Origin: Fidelibacterota bacterium
Lineage (GTDB): Bacteria; Fidelibacterota; Marinisomatia; Marinisomatales; TCS55
DNA: 54,702 nt
Assembly: GCA_022561485.1 (NCBI GenBank)
Contig: JADFRD010000006.1
Span: 1 to 54,702, forward strand
Direction of reading: 5' to 3'
The notes below the pieces were generated by a model. That model was given only the letters and a program-made list of their open reading frames with translations. It made no database searches and was not told the origin of the DNA. Positions 26,093-34,793 of this stretch are shown one piece after another. The position numbers and the translations under genes were made by a program. The first letter of the stretch is position 1. Every line of letters begins with the position of its first letter.

Positions 26093-28240
26093 TTATAGCT
26101 TTAACAATGGAGCAATAACCAAAGACACCACTGACATTAATTTTATTAAAATATTTAAAGATGGCCCCGAAGTATCTTTAAAGGGGTCGCCAACCGTATC
26201 GCCAACGACAGCTGCCTTGTGAGCATCCGAACCTTTAACCAGTTTTTCACCATCAATTTCCACCCCTTTTTCAATCATCTTTTTGGCGTTATCCCATGCA
26301 CCTCCGGCATTGGATTGGAAAATAGCCATCGACACTCCTGAAACGGTCACACCGGCTAATAGACCACCCAATGTTTCCGGGCCAAAAACAAAACCAACAA
26401 ACACAGGTGAAGTTATCGCAAGAAGGCCTGGGAGCACCATTTCTTTAAGGGCAGATTGCGTTGAAATTTCAACGCAGCGACCGTACTCTACTTTTGAAAG
26501 ACCTGATTCATATACCTTTTTATCTTCATCAGACCAAGTAGACTCATCGCCTTTTTTCAACACTTCCAGAGCTGATTTTAATTCAGGAATTTCCCTGAAT
26601 TGGCGGCGAACTTCTTCAATCATTGACATGGCTGCTTTTCCGACAGCTCCTATTGCCAAGGAAGAAAACAAAAAGGGCAACATTCCGCCGACAAACAACC
26701 CGGCCATTATGGTTGGATTAGAGATATCAATAGTATCAATTCCGCTCTGAACCATAAATGCAGCAAACAAAGCAAGGGCTGTTAACGCTGCGGACCCGAT
26801 GGCGAACCCTTTACCAATGGCAGCCGTGGTGTTGCCGACTGCATCCAATTGATCGGTCCGTTCACGAACTTCTGCCGGTAATCCTGCCATTTCTGCTATT
26901 CCTCCGGCATTATCAGAAATTGGACCATACGCATCCACAGCCAATTGAATTCCGGTATTGGCCAGCATTCCAAGAGCGGCCATGGCAATTCCATAAAGTC
27001 CTGCAAAATAATAAGCCATCATAATTGCGGAAGACAAAATCAAAATAGGAATAGCGGTAGACTGCATGCCCACTCCCAAGCCGGCGATGATGTTCGTAGC
27101 TGGGCCGGTTTTTGATTGTTTGGTAATTAATAATACGGGCGATGTGCCAGTGCCGGTATAATGTTCTGTGATTAACCCAATTCCCAAGCCGGCAACCAAT
27201 CCGATAACGGTAGCCCAAAAAACACCCATACTTGTATATACTTCTCCACCCATCATAAATTGATTGGGAAGGAACTGTTGAATGAGAAAATAAATCACAG
27301 CAACCATAATAACGGAGCTTCCAAAACCACCACGATTTAATGCTTTTTGGAGATTTCCTCCCTCTTTAACCGAAACCATGAATGTACCCAAAATAGAAAC
27401 CAAGATTCCTGAAGCGGCTATGTATAAGGGGAGTACAACAAAACTCAAATCAAAATTACCCATCACTAAAATACTTGCACCCAGAACCATTGAACCAACA
27501 ATTGAGCCAACATAAGATTCAAAAAGATCGGCACCCATACCAGCCACATCACCCACATTGTCTCCCACATTATCTGCAATCGTAGCAGGGTTGAGTGGAT
27601 GGTCCTCTGGAATTCCGGCTTCGATTTTTCCCACAAGATCAGCGCCTACGTCTGCTGCTTTTGTATAAATGCCACCGCCAACACGGGCGAACAATGCTAT
27701 GGAAGATGCGCCTAAAGAAAAACCGGAAATAACATTCAAGACCGTTTTGATATTCACAGCATCGGTTCCAAATATATTGGTATAAACCATGAATAAGCCA
27801 CCTAAACCCAATACGCCTAATCCAACAACGCTTAAGCCCATGACGGAACCGCCGGTAAATGCCACGTTTAAAGCAGATGCCAAGCTAGATCGTGCTGCGT
27901 GTGTTGTTCTATTATTGGCCTTGGTGGCAACTCTCATTCCCAAAAAACCAGCCAATCCGGATGTCAGGGCGCCCACGAAAAAAGAAACCGCAATTAGTGA
28001 GCTCGAGCCTTCCCGTCCTGCATTTACAAATCCTAACAAAACTGCAATCGCAATGACGAACACAGCCAACACTTTATATTCAGCTTTCAAAAATGCCATA
28101 GCGCCAACAGCGATATTGTTACCGATGGCTTTCATTTTATCTGTCCCTTCGTCTTGACGATTGATCCAGCGTGTTTTCCAGAATGCAAAGGCCATTGCAC
28201 ATATTGCAGCGCCTAAAACGAATAAAAAATTATTGTCCAT
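26093..28240 (-). CDS. hppA: Membrane-bound pyrophosphatase, K+-dependent type
   Basis: A 715-residue polytopic ion pump that uses PPi hydrolysis to export H+ or Na+. The catalytic segments [12 protein letters not shown] (194-205), DNVGDNVGD (223-231) and [11 protein letters not shown] are intact. At the K+-dependence site it reads [10 protein letters not shown]: Ala473 and Gly476 are the K+-dependent pattern, whereas K+-independent enzymes have Lys and Thr. Many K+-dependent enzymes pump Na+, but H+ cannot be excluded. The gene is tightly packed between pth and rpsF (11 and 15 bp), so PPi recovery is expressed together with ribosomal proteins and prs. Confidence 0.94.
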   Translation of the reverse strand: MDNNFLFVLGAAICAMAFAFWKTRWINRQDEGTDKMKAIGNNIAVGAMAFLKAEYKVLAVFVIAIAVLLGFVNAGREGSSSLIAVSFFVGALTSGLAGFLGMRVATKANNRTTHAARSSLASALNVAFTGGSVMGLSVVGLGVLGLGGLFMVYTNIFGTDAVNIKTVLNVISGFSLGASSIALFARVGGGIYTKAADVGADLVGKIEAGIPEDHPLNPATIADNVGDNVGDVAGMGADLFESYVGSIVGSMVLGASILVMGNFDLSFVVLPLYIAASGILVSILGTFMVSVKEGGNLQKALNRGGFGSSVIMVAVIYFLIQQFLPNQFMMGGEVYTSMGVFWATVIGLVAGLGIGLITEHYTGTGTSPVLLITKQSKTGPATNIIAGLGVGMQSTAIPILILSSAIMMAYYFAGLYGIAMAALGMLANTGIQLAVDAYGPISDNAGGIAEMAGLPAEVRERTDQLDAVGNTTAAIGKGFAIGSAALTALALFAAFMVQSGIDTIDISNPTIMAGLFVGGMLPFLFSSLAIGAVGKAAMSMIEEVRRQFREIPELKSALEVLKKGDESTWSDEDKKVYESGLSKVEYGRCVEISTQSALKEMVLPGLLAITSPVFVGFVFGPETLGGLLAGVTVSGVSMAIFQSNAGGAWDNAKKMIEKGVEIDGEKLVKGSDAHKAAVVGDTVGDPFKDTSGPSLNILIKLMSVVSLVIAPLLKL

Positions 28241-28251
28241 TAATTAGCACC

Positions 28252-28800
28252 TCATGAGTTGTATCTATTCATCGTTCGATCCATTCCTTCTTTCAGTAAA
28301 TACTCCACAGCATCTGCTGCTGTTTGGATCATTATCTCTGCTTCAGTTTGATCATTTTTTTTAAATGGTTTTAATACATACACTTCCGCGGGCCTTTTAT
28401 GGTCATTAGCCGCAACGCCAAATCGGAGCCTTGGAAAATGGGTGTTACCTAAATGATAAATCACCGATTCCATTCCACGATGACATCCATCACCGCCCTT
28501 GGGACGCAGACGGAGTGTTCCGAGAGGTAGATCAACATCATCAATAATGATATGAAGATCAGTCAGATTCATACCATATTGCTGAACAATTTCTTTTACA
28601 GCGACTCCACTGGTATTCATCCCTGTGGTGGGTTTTGCCAACAGAACTTCATTCGACTCAGCGTACACGAATGCACCTTTTCCAGGCTGAAAACGAATTG
28701 ACCATCGTCTCGCTAATTCGTCCACCACCCAAAACCCGGCATTGTGCTTGGTATTGGCGTATTCCGATCCGGGGTTGCCTAACCCAACAAACACTTTCAT
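28252..28800 (-). CDS. pth: Peptidyl-tRNA hydrolase
   Basis: Recycles peptidyl-tRNA released from ribosomes. The 182 residues show Asn9 (GLGNPG), catalytic His19 (NTKHNAGF), Met61-Asn62 (GMNTSG) and Asp87/88. The GGHNG motif of most Pth proteins is GCHRG here, so the Asn equivalent to E. coli Asn114 is Arg108. This may be a lineage variant and does not touch the catalytic His. It follows rplY after 2 bp, the common rplY-pth pairing. Confidence 0.94.
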   Translation of the reverse strand: MKVFVGLGNPGSEYANTKHNAGFWVVDELARRWSIRFQPGKGAFVYAESNEVLLAKPTTGMNTSGVAVKEIVQQYGMNLTDLHIIIDDVDLPLGTLRLRPKGGDGCHRGMESVIYHLGNTHFPRLRFGVAANDHKRPAEVYVLKPFKKNDQTEAEIMIQTAADAVEYLLKEGMDRTMNRYNS

Positions 28801-28802
28801 AA

Positions 28803-29456
28803 TTATTCAGCACTTTCCTCTGCACCAGCATCACTTTCAGCCTTTTCTTCACCCTCTTCAACTTCGACTTCTTCGCCCTCTTCAACTTCGACTTCAACTT
28901 CCTCTTCTTCTCTCGGAGGATGACAAGTTGCAATCACTTGGTCTTCTGCTGCCAAAATAGTCAGTTTGCTATCCACGGCGAGATTGGCAACTGAAACGCT
29001 GCTGTTTACCTCTAGTTCAGAAATATCCAAGGATATGAATTCAGGAACATCCATTGGTAAACATTCAATATCAACAGTGTTCAACACTTGTGACAGCACG
29101 CCGCCTTGTTTAACGCCTTCAGCGTCGCCTTCTAAGCGAATCGGTACTGAAATAATCATTTTTTCATCACGACGGACGCGCATTAGGTCTACATGAATTA
29201 CATTATCTGTAACCGGATGGTATTGAATAGCTTTAAACATGACATATTGGGTTTCTCCTGTCAAATTGACTTCAAAAATACGATGGCCAGAATGAATCGC
29301 TTGGTTCAATTCTTTTTCATCGATAGACAGGTTTATGTTGCTCATTTCTTTATAATAATAGTTTGCAGGGATTTTTCCATTTCTGCGCAGGGACTTTGCT
29401 TCCTTTGCTCCGATGGTTTCCCTGTTTTCTACAGTTAACTGATAATATTCGGTCAT
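28803..29456 (-). CDS. rplY: 50S ribosomal protein bL25 (CTC/TL5 type)
   Basis: A 217-residue two-domain L25 that binds 5S rRNA. The N-domain begins MTEYYQLTVENRETIGAKEAKSLRRNGKIPANYY, the C-domain is the general-stress (CTC) type, and the last 35 residues are an acidic Glu-Val repeat tail. I start it at the ATG at 29456, which has GGGAGAA upstream, and not at a longer frame reaching 29507. It lies 13 bp behind prs, in the widespread order ispE, tRNA-Gln, prs, rplY, pth. Confidence 0.93.
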   Translation of the reverse strand: MTEYYQLTVENRETIGAKEAKSLRRNGKIPANYYYKEMSNINLSIDEKELNQAIHSGHRIFEVNLTGETQYVMFKAIQYHPVTDNVIHVDLMRVRRDEKMIISVPIRLEGDAEGVKQGGVLSQVLNTVDIECLPMDVPEFISLDISELEVNSSVSVANLAVDSKLTILAAEDQVIATCHPPREEEEVEVEVEEGEEVEVEEGEEKAESDAGAEESAE

Positions 29457-29469
29457 TATTTTCTCCCAA

Positions 29470-30417
29470 TTAAAATTCGAATAGTGAGCTGACAGATTCG
29501 CCTTCATGAATGCGATTAATCGCTTCTGCGAAAATTTCAGCCACGGTTACAATTTTCATATTTTTCAATTTTTTCTCTTGTGATATAGCAACGGTATCTG
29601 TGACTATTAAATTGCTTATGGGTGATTGTTTCAATCGTTCTATCGCTGGCCCGGACAACAAGGCATGTGTTGCTACCGCTGTCACTGACTTTGCACCATT
29701 TTCCATAGAAGCATTTGCGGCATTTACTGTTGTACCCGCAGTATCAATCATATCATCAATGATTAATACATCTTTTCCTTTTAAGTCTCCAATCAGGTGC
29801 ATGACTTCAGCGGTGTTTGGAGAATATCTTCGTTTGTCTATCAAAGCAAAGTGCATTCCCAAGCGCTTTGCATATGCCTGGCTCATACGAGCCGAGCCTA
29901 CATCCGGGGAGAGAACCACTGATTTTTTAGGATCCAGACCCAACGCTTTAATTTTACTCAACAATACCATACGACTATACAAATGGTCAAAAGGTATCGC
30001 TGCAAACCCCTGGATCTGTGTGGAATGGAGATCCATGGATACAATACGATTTGCTCCCGCAGAAGTAAACATATCTACCATAACGCGGGCAGAAATAGGA
30101 ACCCGGGGCATGTCCTTTCGGTCTTGGCGGGCATACCCAAAATACGGAATGACCGCTGTGACACTTTTCGCCGAAGCGCGAACGGCCGCATCAAGAATTA
30201 ATACTAATTCCAGAATATTTCTTGCCGGTGCATTGGTTGATTGAACTACAAAAACATCCCGGTTACGGATGTTGTCTTCAAACTTGATCCAAACTTCCCC
30301 ATCGGCAAAATCTTTTATCGTCAGTTGCCCCAGAGGAACATTCAGGTTTTCGGCAATTTTCATCCCGAGATGGGGATTGCTTCTGCCGGTGAAGATTGTT
30401 AATGTATCTTTGCTCAT
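29470..30417 (-). CDS. prs: Ribose-phosphate pyrophosphokinase
   Basis: Makes PRPP for nucleotide, histidine and tryptophan synthesis. FTGRSNPHLG, DFADGEVW, PYFGYARQDRK, SMDLHSTQIQGF and the PRPP loop VLIIDDMIDTAGTT are diagnostic. The ATG at 30417 gives the normal N-terminus (MSKDTLTIF); an in-frame ATG at 30441 adds eight residues. The purine-rich AAGGAGG is 14 bases from the chosen ATG, longer than usual, so the start is not certain. Confidence 0.94.
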   Translation of the reverse strand: MSKDTLTIFTGRSNPHLGMKIAENLNVPLGQLTIKDFADGEVWIKFEDNIRNRDVFVVQSTNAPARNILELVLILDAAVRASAKSVTAVIPYFGYARQDRKDMPRVPISARVMVDMFTSAGANRIVSMDLHSTQIQGFAAIPFDHLYSRMVLLSKIKALGLDPKKSVVLSPDVGSARMSQAYAKRLGMHFALIDKRRYSPNTAEVMHLIGDLKGKDVLIIDDMIDTAGTTVNAANASMENGAKSVTAVATHALLSGPAIERLKQSPISNLIVTDTVAISQEKKLKNMKIVTVAEIFAEAINRIHEGESVSSLFEF

Positions 30418-30515
30418 AATGGCTGGGGCGCCCTCCTTCATCCGATGAATCGGATTATGGCGGGCAGGCAGGGATTCTATTTTAAAAACCTGCCAATCTT
30501 CCTTAATATATTCTG

Positions 30516-30586
30516 CTGGGGCGCAGGGATTCGAACCCCAACTGCCTGGACCAAAACCAGGTGTCCTACCCTTAGACGACGCCCCA
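30516..30586 (-). tRNA. tRNA-Gln (TTG)
   Basis: On the minus strand the acceptor stem TGGGGCG pairs with CGCCCCA, and the discriminator base is G, as expected for Gln. The anticodon arm is CCTGG-TTTTGGT-CCAGG, giving anticodon TTG. The T-arm contains GTTCGAATC. It lies between ispE and prs, a conserved location in many bacteria. Confidence 0.95.
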
Positions 30587-30609
30587 AAGGGTTCTATTGG
30601 ATGTAATAA

Positions 30610-31455
30610 TCAGACACGTGCTGGTTGGGTTAGGATGGTTCGGGTGTTAGACGGTAAAACAGACTCAGCTGCACTTGCTGCAGTGTCTTCGTCAAACATT
30701 CCGAACACAGTCGAACCGCTACCCGACAGACTGGCATATCGAGCTCCGTTTTCAAGCAGAGCATCCTTTATCTTACCAATCTCTGGATGTGCTGGAATTA
30801 CAATCCGTTCAAAATCATTCTTAAAAAGCTCAAAAGGGATTATATCCCTTCTGAAAAGGTCGGCAAAGTTAGCTTTTTTACCCTCTACGTCCAAACCATT
30901 TTTAATGCTTTTATATGCCCAGCTTGTAGAAATGGAAAAAGAAGGAAGGACCAATAATATAGTATAATCTAATAGTCTTGCAATTGGAGTTAATTTTTCG
31001 CCGATTCCTTCACCTAATTGGCACCCGCCGCGAATAAAAAAAGGAACATCTGCTCCTATCTTCATAGCAAGCTGTTCAAGGTCATTTGCTACAAGTCCCA
31101 ATTCATATAATTGATTCAATCCTTTTAATACCGCAGCCCCATTGGATGAGCCGCCGCCGAGACCGGCTCCTTGCGGAATATGTTTGTCCACATGAATCTG
31201 CACTCCTCCTAATTCAGAAAATTCCTGTTTTAATGTAATAAACGCTTTATGGCAGGTATTGGATTTATCAAGGGGGAAATCTTTTATGGAAGCTGTAAGT
31301 TTGGAATTGCTTTCTGCTTTTGTCAGAGTAATGGTATCGTGAAAATCTAATTCCTGGAAAATGGTGTGAAGATTGTGATAACCATCTGGGCGCTTGTTTA
31401 AAACCTGCAAACCAATATTGACCTTGGCATGGGATTGAATAGTGATAGAATTCAT
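30610..31455 (-). CDS. ispE: 4-diphosphocytidyl-2-C-methyl-D-erythritol kinase
   Basis: Fourth step of the MEP isoprenoid pathway. A 281-residue GHMP kinase with SHAKVNIGLQVLNKRPDGYHNLHT at the N-terminus, the ATP loop GAGLGGGSSNGAAVL at about 92-106 and SLSGSGSTVFGMF near the C-terminus. The other MEP genes ispF and ispD are nearby on the same strand. A tRNA gene and prs follow. Confidence 0.94.
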   Translation of the reverse strand: MNSITIQSHAKVNIGLQVLNKRPDGYHNLHTIFQELDFHDTITLTKAESNSKLTASIKDFPLDKSNTCHKAFITLKQEFSELGGVQIHVDKHIPQGAGLGGGSSNGAAVLKGLNQLYELGLVANDLEQLAMKIGADVPFFIRGGCQLGEGIGEKLTPIARLLDYTILLVLPSFSISTSWAYKSIKNGLDVEGKKANFADLFRRDIIPFELFKNDFERIVIPAHPEIGKIKDALLENGARYASLSGSGSTVFGMFDEDTAASAAESVLPSNTRTILTQPARV

Positions 31456-31780
31456 AATAATTATTTAAGGCTTATTTTAATAATGCTTAATCAAAAATAT
31501 TAAACTCCGAAGGAGTTTTATTTTGTTCTTTTTTCATTCTGCAAATATTTAACCTGTACCAGGTTTCTTGTTTATCATTTTTTAGTATTTTCGTAAATCC
31601 CGGAGGGACTGAATGTTTGTATAATTAAAAAGTTTGACAAAAGACACAACTTCAGGCGTTGAATAATTGTTTGCACAACATTATACATTCTTGTATTTGT
31701 GTAAAATAAATAGAATTTGCAGACGTGTCTGAAAATATCATGGGTAGTGTGAAATCAGATACGCATTCAAATGATGAAAA
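31456..31780. other. Intergenic region with palindromic repeats
   Basis: No gene is visible. It holds a small hairpin AAACTCC-GAA-GGAGTTT followed by TATTTT on the plus strand (31502-31518) and an ATCCCGGAGGGA palindrome at 31597-31609 followed by CTGAATGTTTGTATAA, which resembles the repeats at 38098-38226. The remainder is AT-rich, and presumably contains the ispE promoter. Confidence 0.45.
31502..31518. repeat. Short palindrome, possible terminator
   Basis: Perfect 7-bp arms AAACTCC and GGAGTTT around GAA. A TATTTTG tract follows on the plus strand and an A-rich tract on the other side. It fits the CTCCGNAGGAG repeat family seen elsewhere in the window, so it is more likely a repeat than a dedicated terminator. 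Confidence 0.45.
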
Positions 31781-32254
31781 TTATCTAGCAATAGTTGCCA
31801 CAGCCACGGCTCCCACGCCTTCGCCTCGGCCGATAAAACCCATTTTATCTGTGGTGGTGGCTTTAACAGAAACTGACGATTCATCTATTTGAAGAGTATG
31901 GGCAATTTTTTTACTCATTTCCGGAATAATATCCGCCAGTTTTGGCTCTTCTAAAATAACCGTGCTGTCAATATGATCTATTTCAAATCCTTCATCGTGA
32001 ACCAGTTTAACAGCGTGTTGAAGAAAATGAATGCTGTCTTTCCCTTTCCATCGTTCATCAGAACTGGGGAAGTGTTGACCAATATCACCTAAGTTAGCTG
32101 CTCCTAACAATGCATCAACAATAGCATGAAGGAGGACATCTCCATCGGAATGACCGACAGAGCCAACCGGGCTGTCAATTTTCACTCCGCCAATGATAAG
32201 GGTTTCCCCTTTCGCCAAAGGATGGACATCGTAACCTATACCTGTTTTAACCAT
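31781..32254 (-). CDS. ispF: 2-C-methyl-D-erythritol 2,4-cyclodiphosphate synthase
   Basis: Fifth step of the MEP pathway. The 157-residue protein carries the metal ligands Asp9 and His11 (GYDVHP) and His43 (SDGDVLLHA), and the C-terminal TTTDKMGFIGRGEGVGAVAV. Length and motifs are standard. It is separated from ispD by the hipBST cassette, although ispD and ispF are commonly adjacent or fused in other bacteria. Confidence 0.95.
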   Translation of the reverse strand: MVKTGIGYDVHPLAKGETLIIGGVKIDSPVGSVGHSDGDVLLHAIVDALLGAANLGDIGQHFPSSDERWKGKDSIHFLQHAVKLVHDEGFEIDHIDSTVILEEPKLADIIPEMSKKIAHTLQIDESSVSVKATTTDKMGFIGRGEGVGAVAVATIAR

Positions 32255-32456
32255 GGTGAGAAATTAAACCATAAACCTTTCACAATACATATTTCCGTTT
32301 ATATAACCAATTTTAACAATGTTTTTTTATACATAATGAATATTTTATACGATTACAGACTAATTACATAAATCTTAAATATTATACACAATCGCTCTCA
32401 TTTGGTGTTGGGTTTGATTTTTAGTGTCAATACAATCAACCGAAAGAATAATGGAA

Positions 32457-33383
32457 CTATAAGCCAATTCTCGATGCCCTGTCTTCCACTAATTCCCAAT
32501 AATCTTTTTTTTGTTTCTCCGGTAAAAAACTAATGTCAATCCATTGTTTCCAATGACTCAATTGTTCCCGAAAAATCTTTAGGACATTTTGAATAGAAGC
32601 TTCAGTTAGTTTTAACCTGTCTTTTGCAAAATAGGATATAAAATCATTTTTTGTCAAATTCCGCTTTTTCCCATGAAGCGGAAGCGCCATTTCTTCAGAA
32701 GAGCTCAGAAGTAAAATAGTGGTATTTATTTGATCATAAAGAGGTGAAAGCTCCACTTTCGAATTTCTCGTAATCAATGAAAAATTCTTCAAATGCATAT
32801 CTTCATTTCCTATCAAAAAAGCGAAAAGAGTTTGTTTAAAAAACTTCATTTTTTCGATAACGGGAAACGTACAATAATTGAGCAACATGGCCGCTTTCTC
32901 CATGGATGATTCATATTTTGTATCTCTTGTGCTACCGGATAATTGTGCGAAATCTTCAACAGCGAGCTTATCCTTATGGCCGATACGATCAAAGCGTTTT
33001 ATAAAGTAGGTGAATGAACCATCATTGCAATAAACCAATCCATGGACAGGCGTTTCCAGTCCAACGGTTTTGGCTAATTTCATGGTAAGGTCTTCATTCT
33101 CCGGGACATTATTATAGATTTGACTTTGGGGCTTGAGTATGAATCTGCCGTTCATATCCACTACCTCAAAACGGTTATTTTTTACACTCAATCTTGCACT
33201 TAATTTAGGTTGGGCCCCCGGTATCGACATTCTTCCCGCTCTCGCCACCGATTGTTCAATTTGCTCCTGCGCAGAGTAAGGAATATCTTCCAGATTTGCT
33301 AACTGTCCGGAAAGTAAATTAAGGCCTTTACGTGAATAGTTCGTTTGCCCGCATTCTTCGTAAGTTATGGGACAGCGATTCAT
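32457..33383 (-). CDS. hipT: HipT-like serine/threonine kinase toxin
   Basis: A 308-residue HipA-fold kinase lacking the N-terminal subdomain of full-length HipA. The Gly-rich loop reads SIPGAQPK (53-60), with Ser53 in the position where HipA/HipT proteins autophosphorylate. Lys84 (FILKP) is the likely ATP-binding lysine. The catalytic core is GNEDMHLKNFS with Asp195 and Asn200, and the Mg2+-binding Asp217 is in LYDQI. HipA phosphorylates glutamyl-tRNA synthetase and E. coli O127 HipT phosphorylates tryptophanyl-tRNA synthetase; the target here is unknown. Its ATG overlaps the hipS stop (ATGA), so translation is coupled. Confidence 0.85.
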   Translation of the reverse strand: MNRCPITYEECGQTNYSRKGLNLLSGQLANLEDIPYSAQEQIEQSVARAGRMSIPGAQPKLSARLSVKNNRFEVVDMNGRFILKPQSQIYNNVPENEDLTMKLAKTVGLETPVHGLVYCNDGSFTYFIKRFDRIGHKDKLAVEDFAQLSGSTRDTKYESSMEKAAMLLNYCTFPVIEKMKFFKQTLFAFLIGNEDMHLKNFSLITRNSKVELSPLYDQINTTILLLSSSEEMALPLHGKKRNLTKNDFISYFAKDRLKLTEASIQNVLKIFREQLSHWKQWIDISFLPEKQKKDYWELVEDRASRIGL

Positions 33384-33691
33384 AATTCTTCCACGACAGT
33401 TACCGCACCTACTAGATCATTCCCAACTGCAACTAATTGACTATAATAATCGAATTGGTCAATTTTTTGCTGCCTTAATAAGCCTTCCAGCATGATGCCT
33501 TCCGGAAGCAATCCATCAAAGAAGGGCGGGAACCGGTCAAAATGATAGATGGATGGTTGAACCGGCATGGTGAGGGAAATAGGCCAGCCTGTATAACCCG
33601 GTTCATAATTGAATTCATAGGGACCGCTTTTTTCAACTTCAATCAAAAAACCAGTGAAAGTTCCGTTAACAAAAACACGAGCCTTACGCAT
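33380..33691 (-). CDS. hipS: HipS-like small protein (HipA N-terminal subdomain)
   Basis: A 103-residue protein equal to the detached N-subdomain 1 of HipA (couple_hipA family): KARVFVNGTFTGFLIEVEKSG, FPPFFDGLLPEGIMLEGLL and GNDLVGAVTVV. In the hipBST system of E. coli O127 this piece is the antitoxin that inhibits HipT. The ATG at 33691 is chosen because AAGGA lies eight bases upstream and it overlaps the hipB stop by 8 bp; a longer frame would begin inside hipB. Gene order and overlaps match a three-gene hipBST operon. Confidence 0.82.
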   Translation of the reverse strand: MRKARVFVNGTFTGFLIEVEKSGPYEFNYEPGYTGWPISLTMPVQPSIYHFDRFPPFFDGLLPEGIMLEGLLRQQKIDQFDYYSQLVAVGNDLVGAVTVVEEL

Positions 33692-33920
33692 TTTCTGATC
33701 CTTCAACCTCTTCAATGAGCGGGCTTTCAAAGTTTACCTTGATATTCAAGACATTGAGAATGCTGAAAAGCGTATTGATGCGAAAAGTGGTTTTGCCATG
33801 CTCAATATCGTAAATAGCTGTTTTACCCACGTCAGCCAATTCTGCCAGGGATTTCCGGGATAATCCGCTCTGATTACGGTGGTATTTTATCATTTCACCA
33901 ATTTGGGAAATATCATTCAT
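33684..33920 (-). CDS. hipB: HipB-like helix-turn-helix DNA-binding protein
   Basis: A 78-residue Xre/Cro-type regulator: IGEMIKYHRNQSGLSRKSLAELADVGKTAIYDIEHGKTTFRINTLFSILNVLNI. This is the HipB pattern. In hipBST systems HipB represses the operon and strengthens the HipS-HipT complex. The ATG at 33920 has GGAG six bases upstream. It is the first gene of the cassette, and the palindrome AATACCGC...GCGGTATT lies 24 bp upstream of its ATG. Confidence 0.87.
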   Translation of the reverse strand: MNDISQIGEMIKYHRNQSGLSRKSLAELADVGKTAIYDIEHGKTTFRINTLFSILNVLNIKVNFESPLIEEVEGSENA

Positions 33921-33943
33921 TATTTACTCCTTTGAAGGCAATA

Positions 33944-33963
33944 AATACCGCTATTGCGGTATT
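33944..33963. promoter_or_regulatory. hipB operator 1 (perfect palindrome)
   Basis: Perfect 8-bp arms AATACCGC and GCGGTATT around the spacer TATT. It lies directly upstream of the hipB ribosome site, the normal place for HipB autorepression. A related site with the same spacer is at 34089-34106. Confidence 0.7.
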
Positions 33964-34026
33964 AATGGCATAACTGTAAATGAAATATAAAAGAATGAAA
34001 CGAATAAAGCAATGTATTACTTCTAT

Positions 34027-34042
34027 AACAGTAAATACTGTT
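34027..34042. promoter_or_regulatory. Palindrome in the hipB promoter region
   Basis: AACAGTA-AA-TACTGTT, with perfect 7-bp arms, lies between the two CCGC-type operators. The sequence differs from them, so it may bind another protein or be part of the promoter architecture. Confidence 0.35.
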
Positions 34043-34088
34043 GTTTACTTGTATTGCAGGGTGATTTATTACTGAAATATTAAGAATA

Positions 34089-34106
34089 TTACCGCTATTG
34101 CAGTAA
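34089..34106. promoter_or_regulatory. hipB operator 2 (one mismatch)
   Basis: TTACCGC-TATT-GCAGTAA has the same core and spacer as operator 1 with one mismatch between arms. It lies 126 bp beyond operator 1, close to the ispD stop codon. Two spaced operators would allow HipB dimers bridged by HipS-HipT to bend the promoter. Confidence 0.55.
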
Positions 34107-34121
34107 GAACAAATAAATTAA

Positions 34122-34793
34122 TCAAGCTATAATCAACTCCTCTGCCAGCTTCCAATCCTCACTTGTGGTAATTTTAAAATTCCCCGAAAATCCTTCCGTT
34201 ACAGCCACCTTGCCGCCCAAGGTCTCCACCATAGATGCTTCATCCGTTGCATCCATGTTTTGTTTCAATGCTCTAATCAATATGTCCCGGTGAAACGTTT
34301 GAGGCGTTTGGGCCAACCAGATTGTGTTGCGGTTAAGTGTAGATTGAATCTGGTTATTCATTACTTTTTTTACTGTATCTTTACAGGGCAAGGCTGCAAT
34401 ACAGCCATCCGTGTTTCTGCATCCTGCAATGGTTGCGGATATGAGTTTTGATGTCACAAACGGACGGGCAGCATCGTGAACAGCAATGATTTCTACATCA
34501 TCCGATAAAGCCAGGCAGCCGTTCAATACGGAATCCTGCCTCCGGGCTCCGCCGGCCACTGCCCGAACAGGTTTTGCAGACGTATAGGATGCTAATTCTC
34601 TGGAAACCAATTCAAGATTTTCCTCCGGAACAACGACCACAATTTCAAAAATGTCAGTGCATTCCAGAAAAGGATTCAATGTGTGGAATAATAGAGGGCG
34701 CTTCTTAAGCTGTTTAAACTGCTTTTTTTCACCAAATCGTTCCCCTGAACCGGCGGCGGCAATGACGGCGCCGGTTTTCAGAAAACGTTTCAT
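34122..34793 (-). CDS. ispD: 2-C-methyl-D-erythritol 4-phosphate cytidylyltransferase
   Basis: Third step of the MEP pathway. The 223-residue protein starts with the nucleotide-binding AVIAAAGSGERFGEKKQFKQL and contains GGARRQDSVLNGC, VHDAARPFV, QTPQTF and ATDEASMVE, all diagnostic. Its ATG overlaps the queA stop by one base (TAATG). hipBST follows downstream, between ispD and ispF. Confidence 0.94.
   Translation of the reverse strand: MKRFLKTGAVIAAAGSGERFGEKKQFKQLKKRPLLFHTLNPFLECTDIFEIVVVVPEENLELVSRELASYTSAKPVRAVAGGARRQDSVLNGCLALSDDVEIIAVHDAARPFVTSKLISATIAGCRNTDGCIAALPCKDTVKKVMNNQIQSTLNRNTIWLAQTPQTFHRDILIRALKQNMDATDEASMVETLGGKVAVTEGFSGNFKITTSEDWKLAEELIIA

Noticed and set aside
28658-28960. 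Lys/Leu-rich frames at the rplY/pth junction on both strands
   Set aside because: They arise from the GAA/GAG repeats coding the acidic tail of L25 and do not resemble a protein.
29510-30244. 244-codon plus-strand frame opposite prs
   Set aside because: It is the complement of the strongly coding prs gene; the sequence has no family pattern and a conserved gene sits on the other strand.
31697-31780. Riboswitch or leader peptide before ispE/ispF
   Set aside because: No conserved structure or short frame with a ribosome site could be found by eye.
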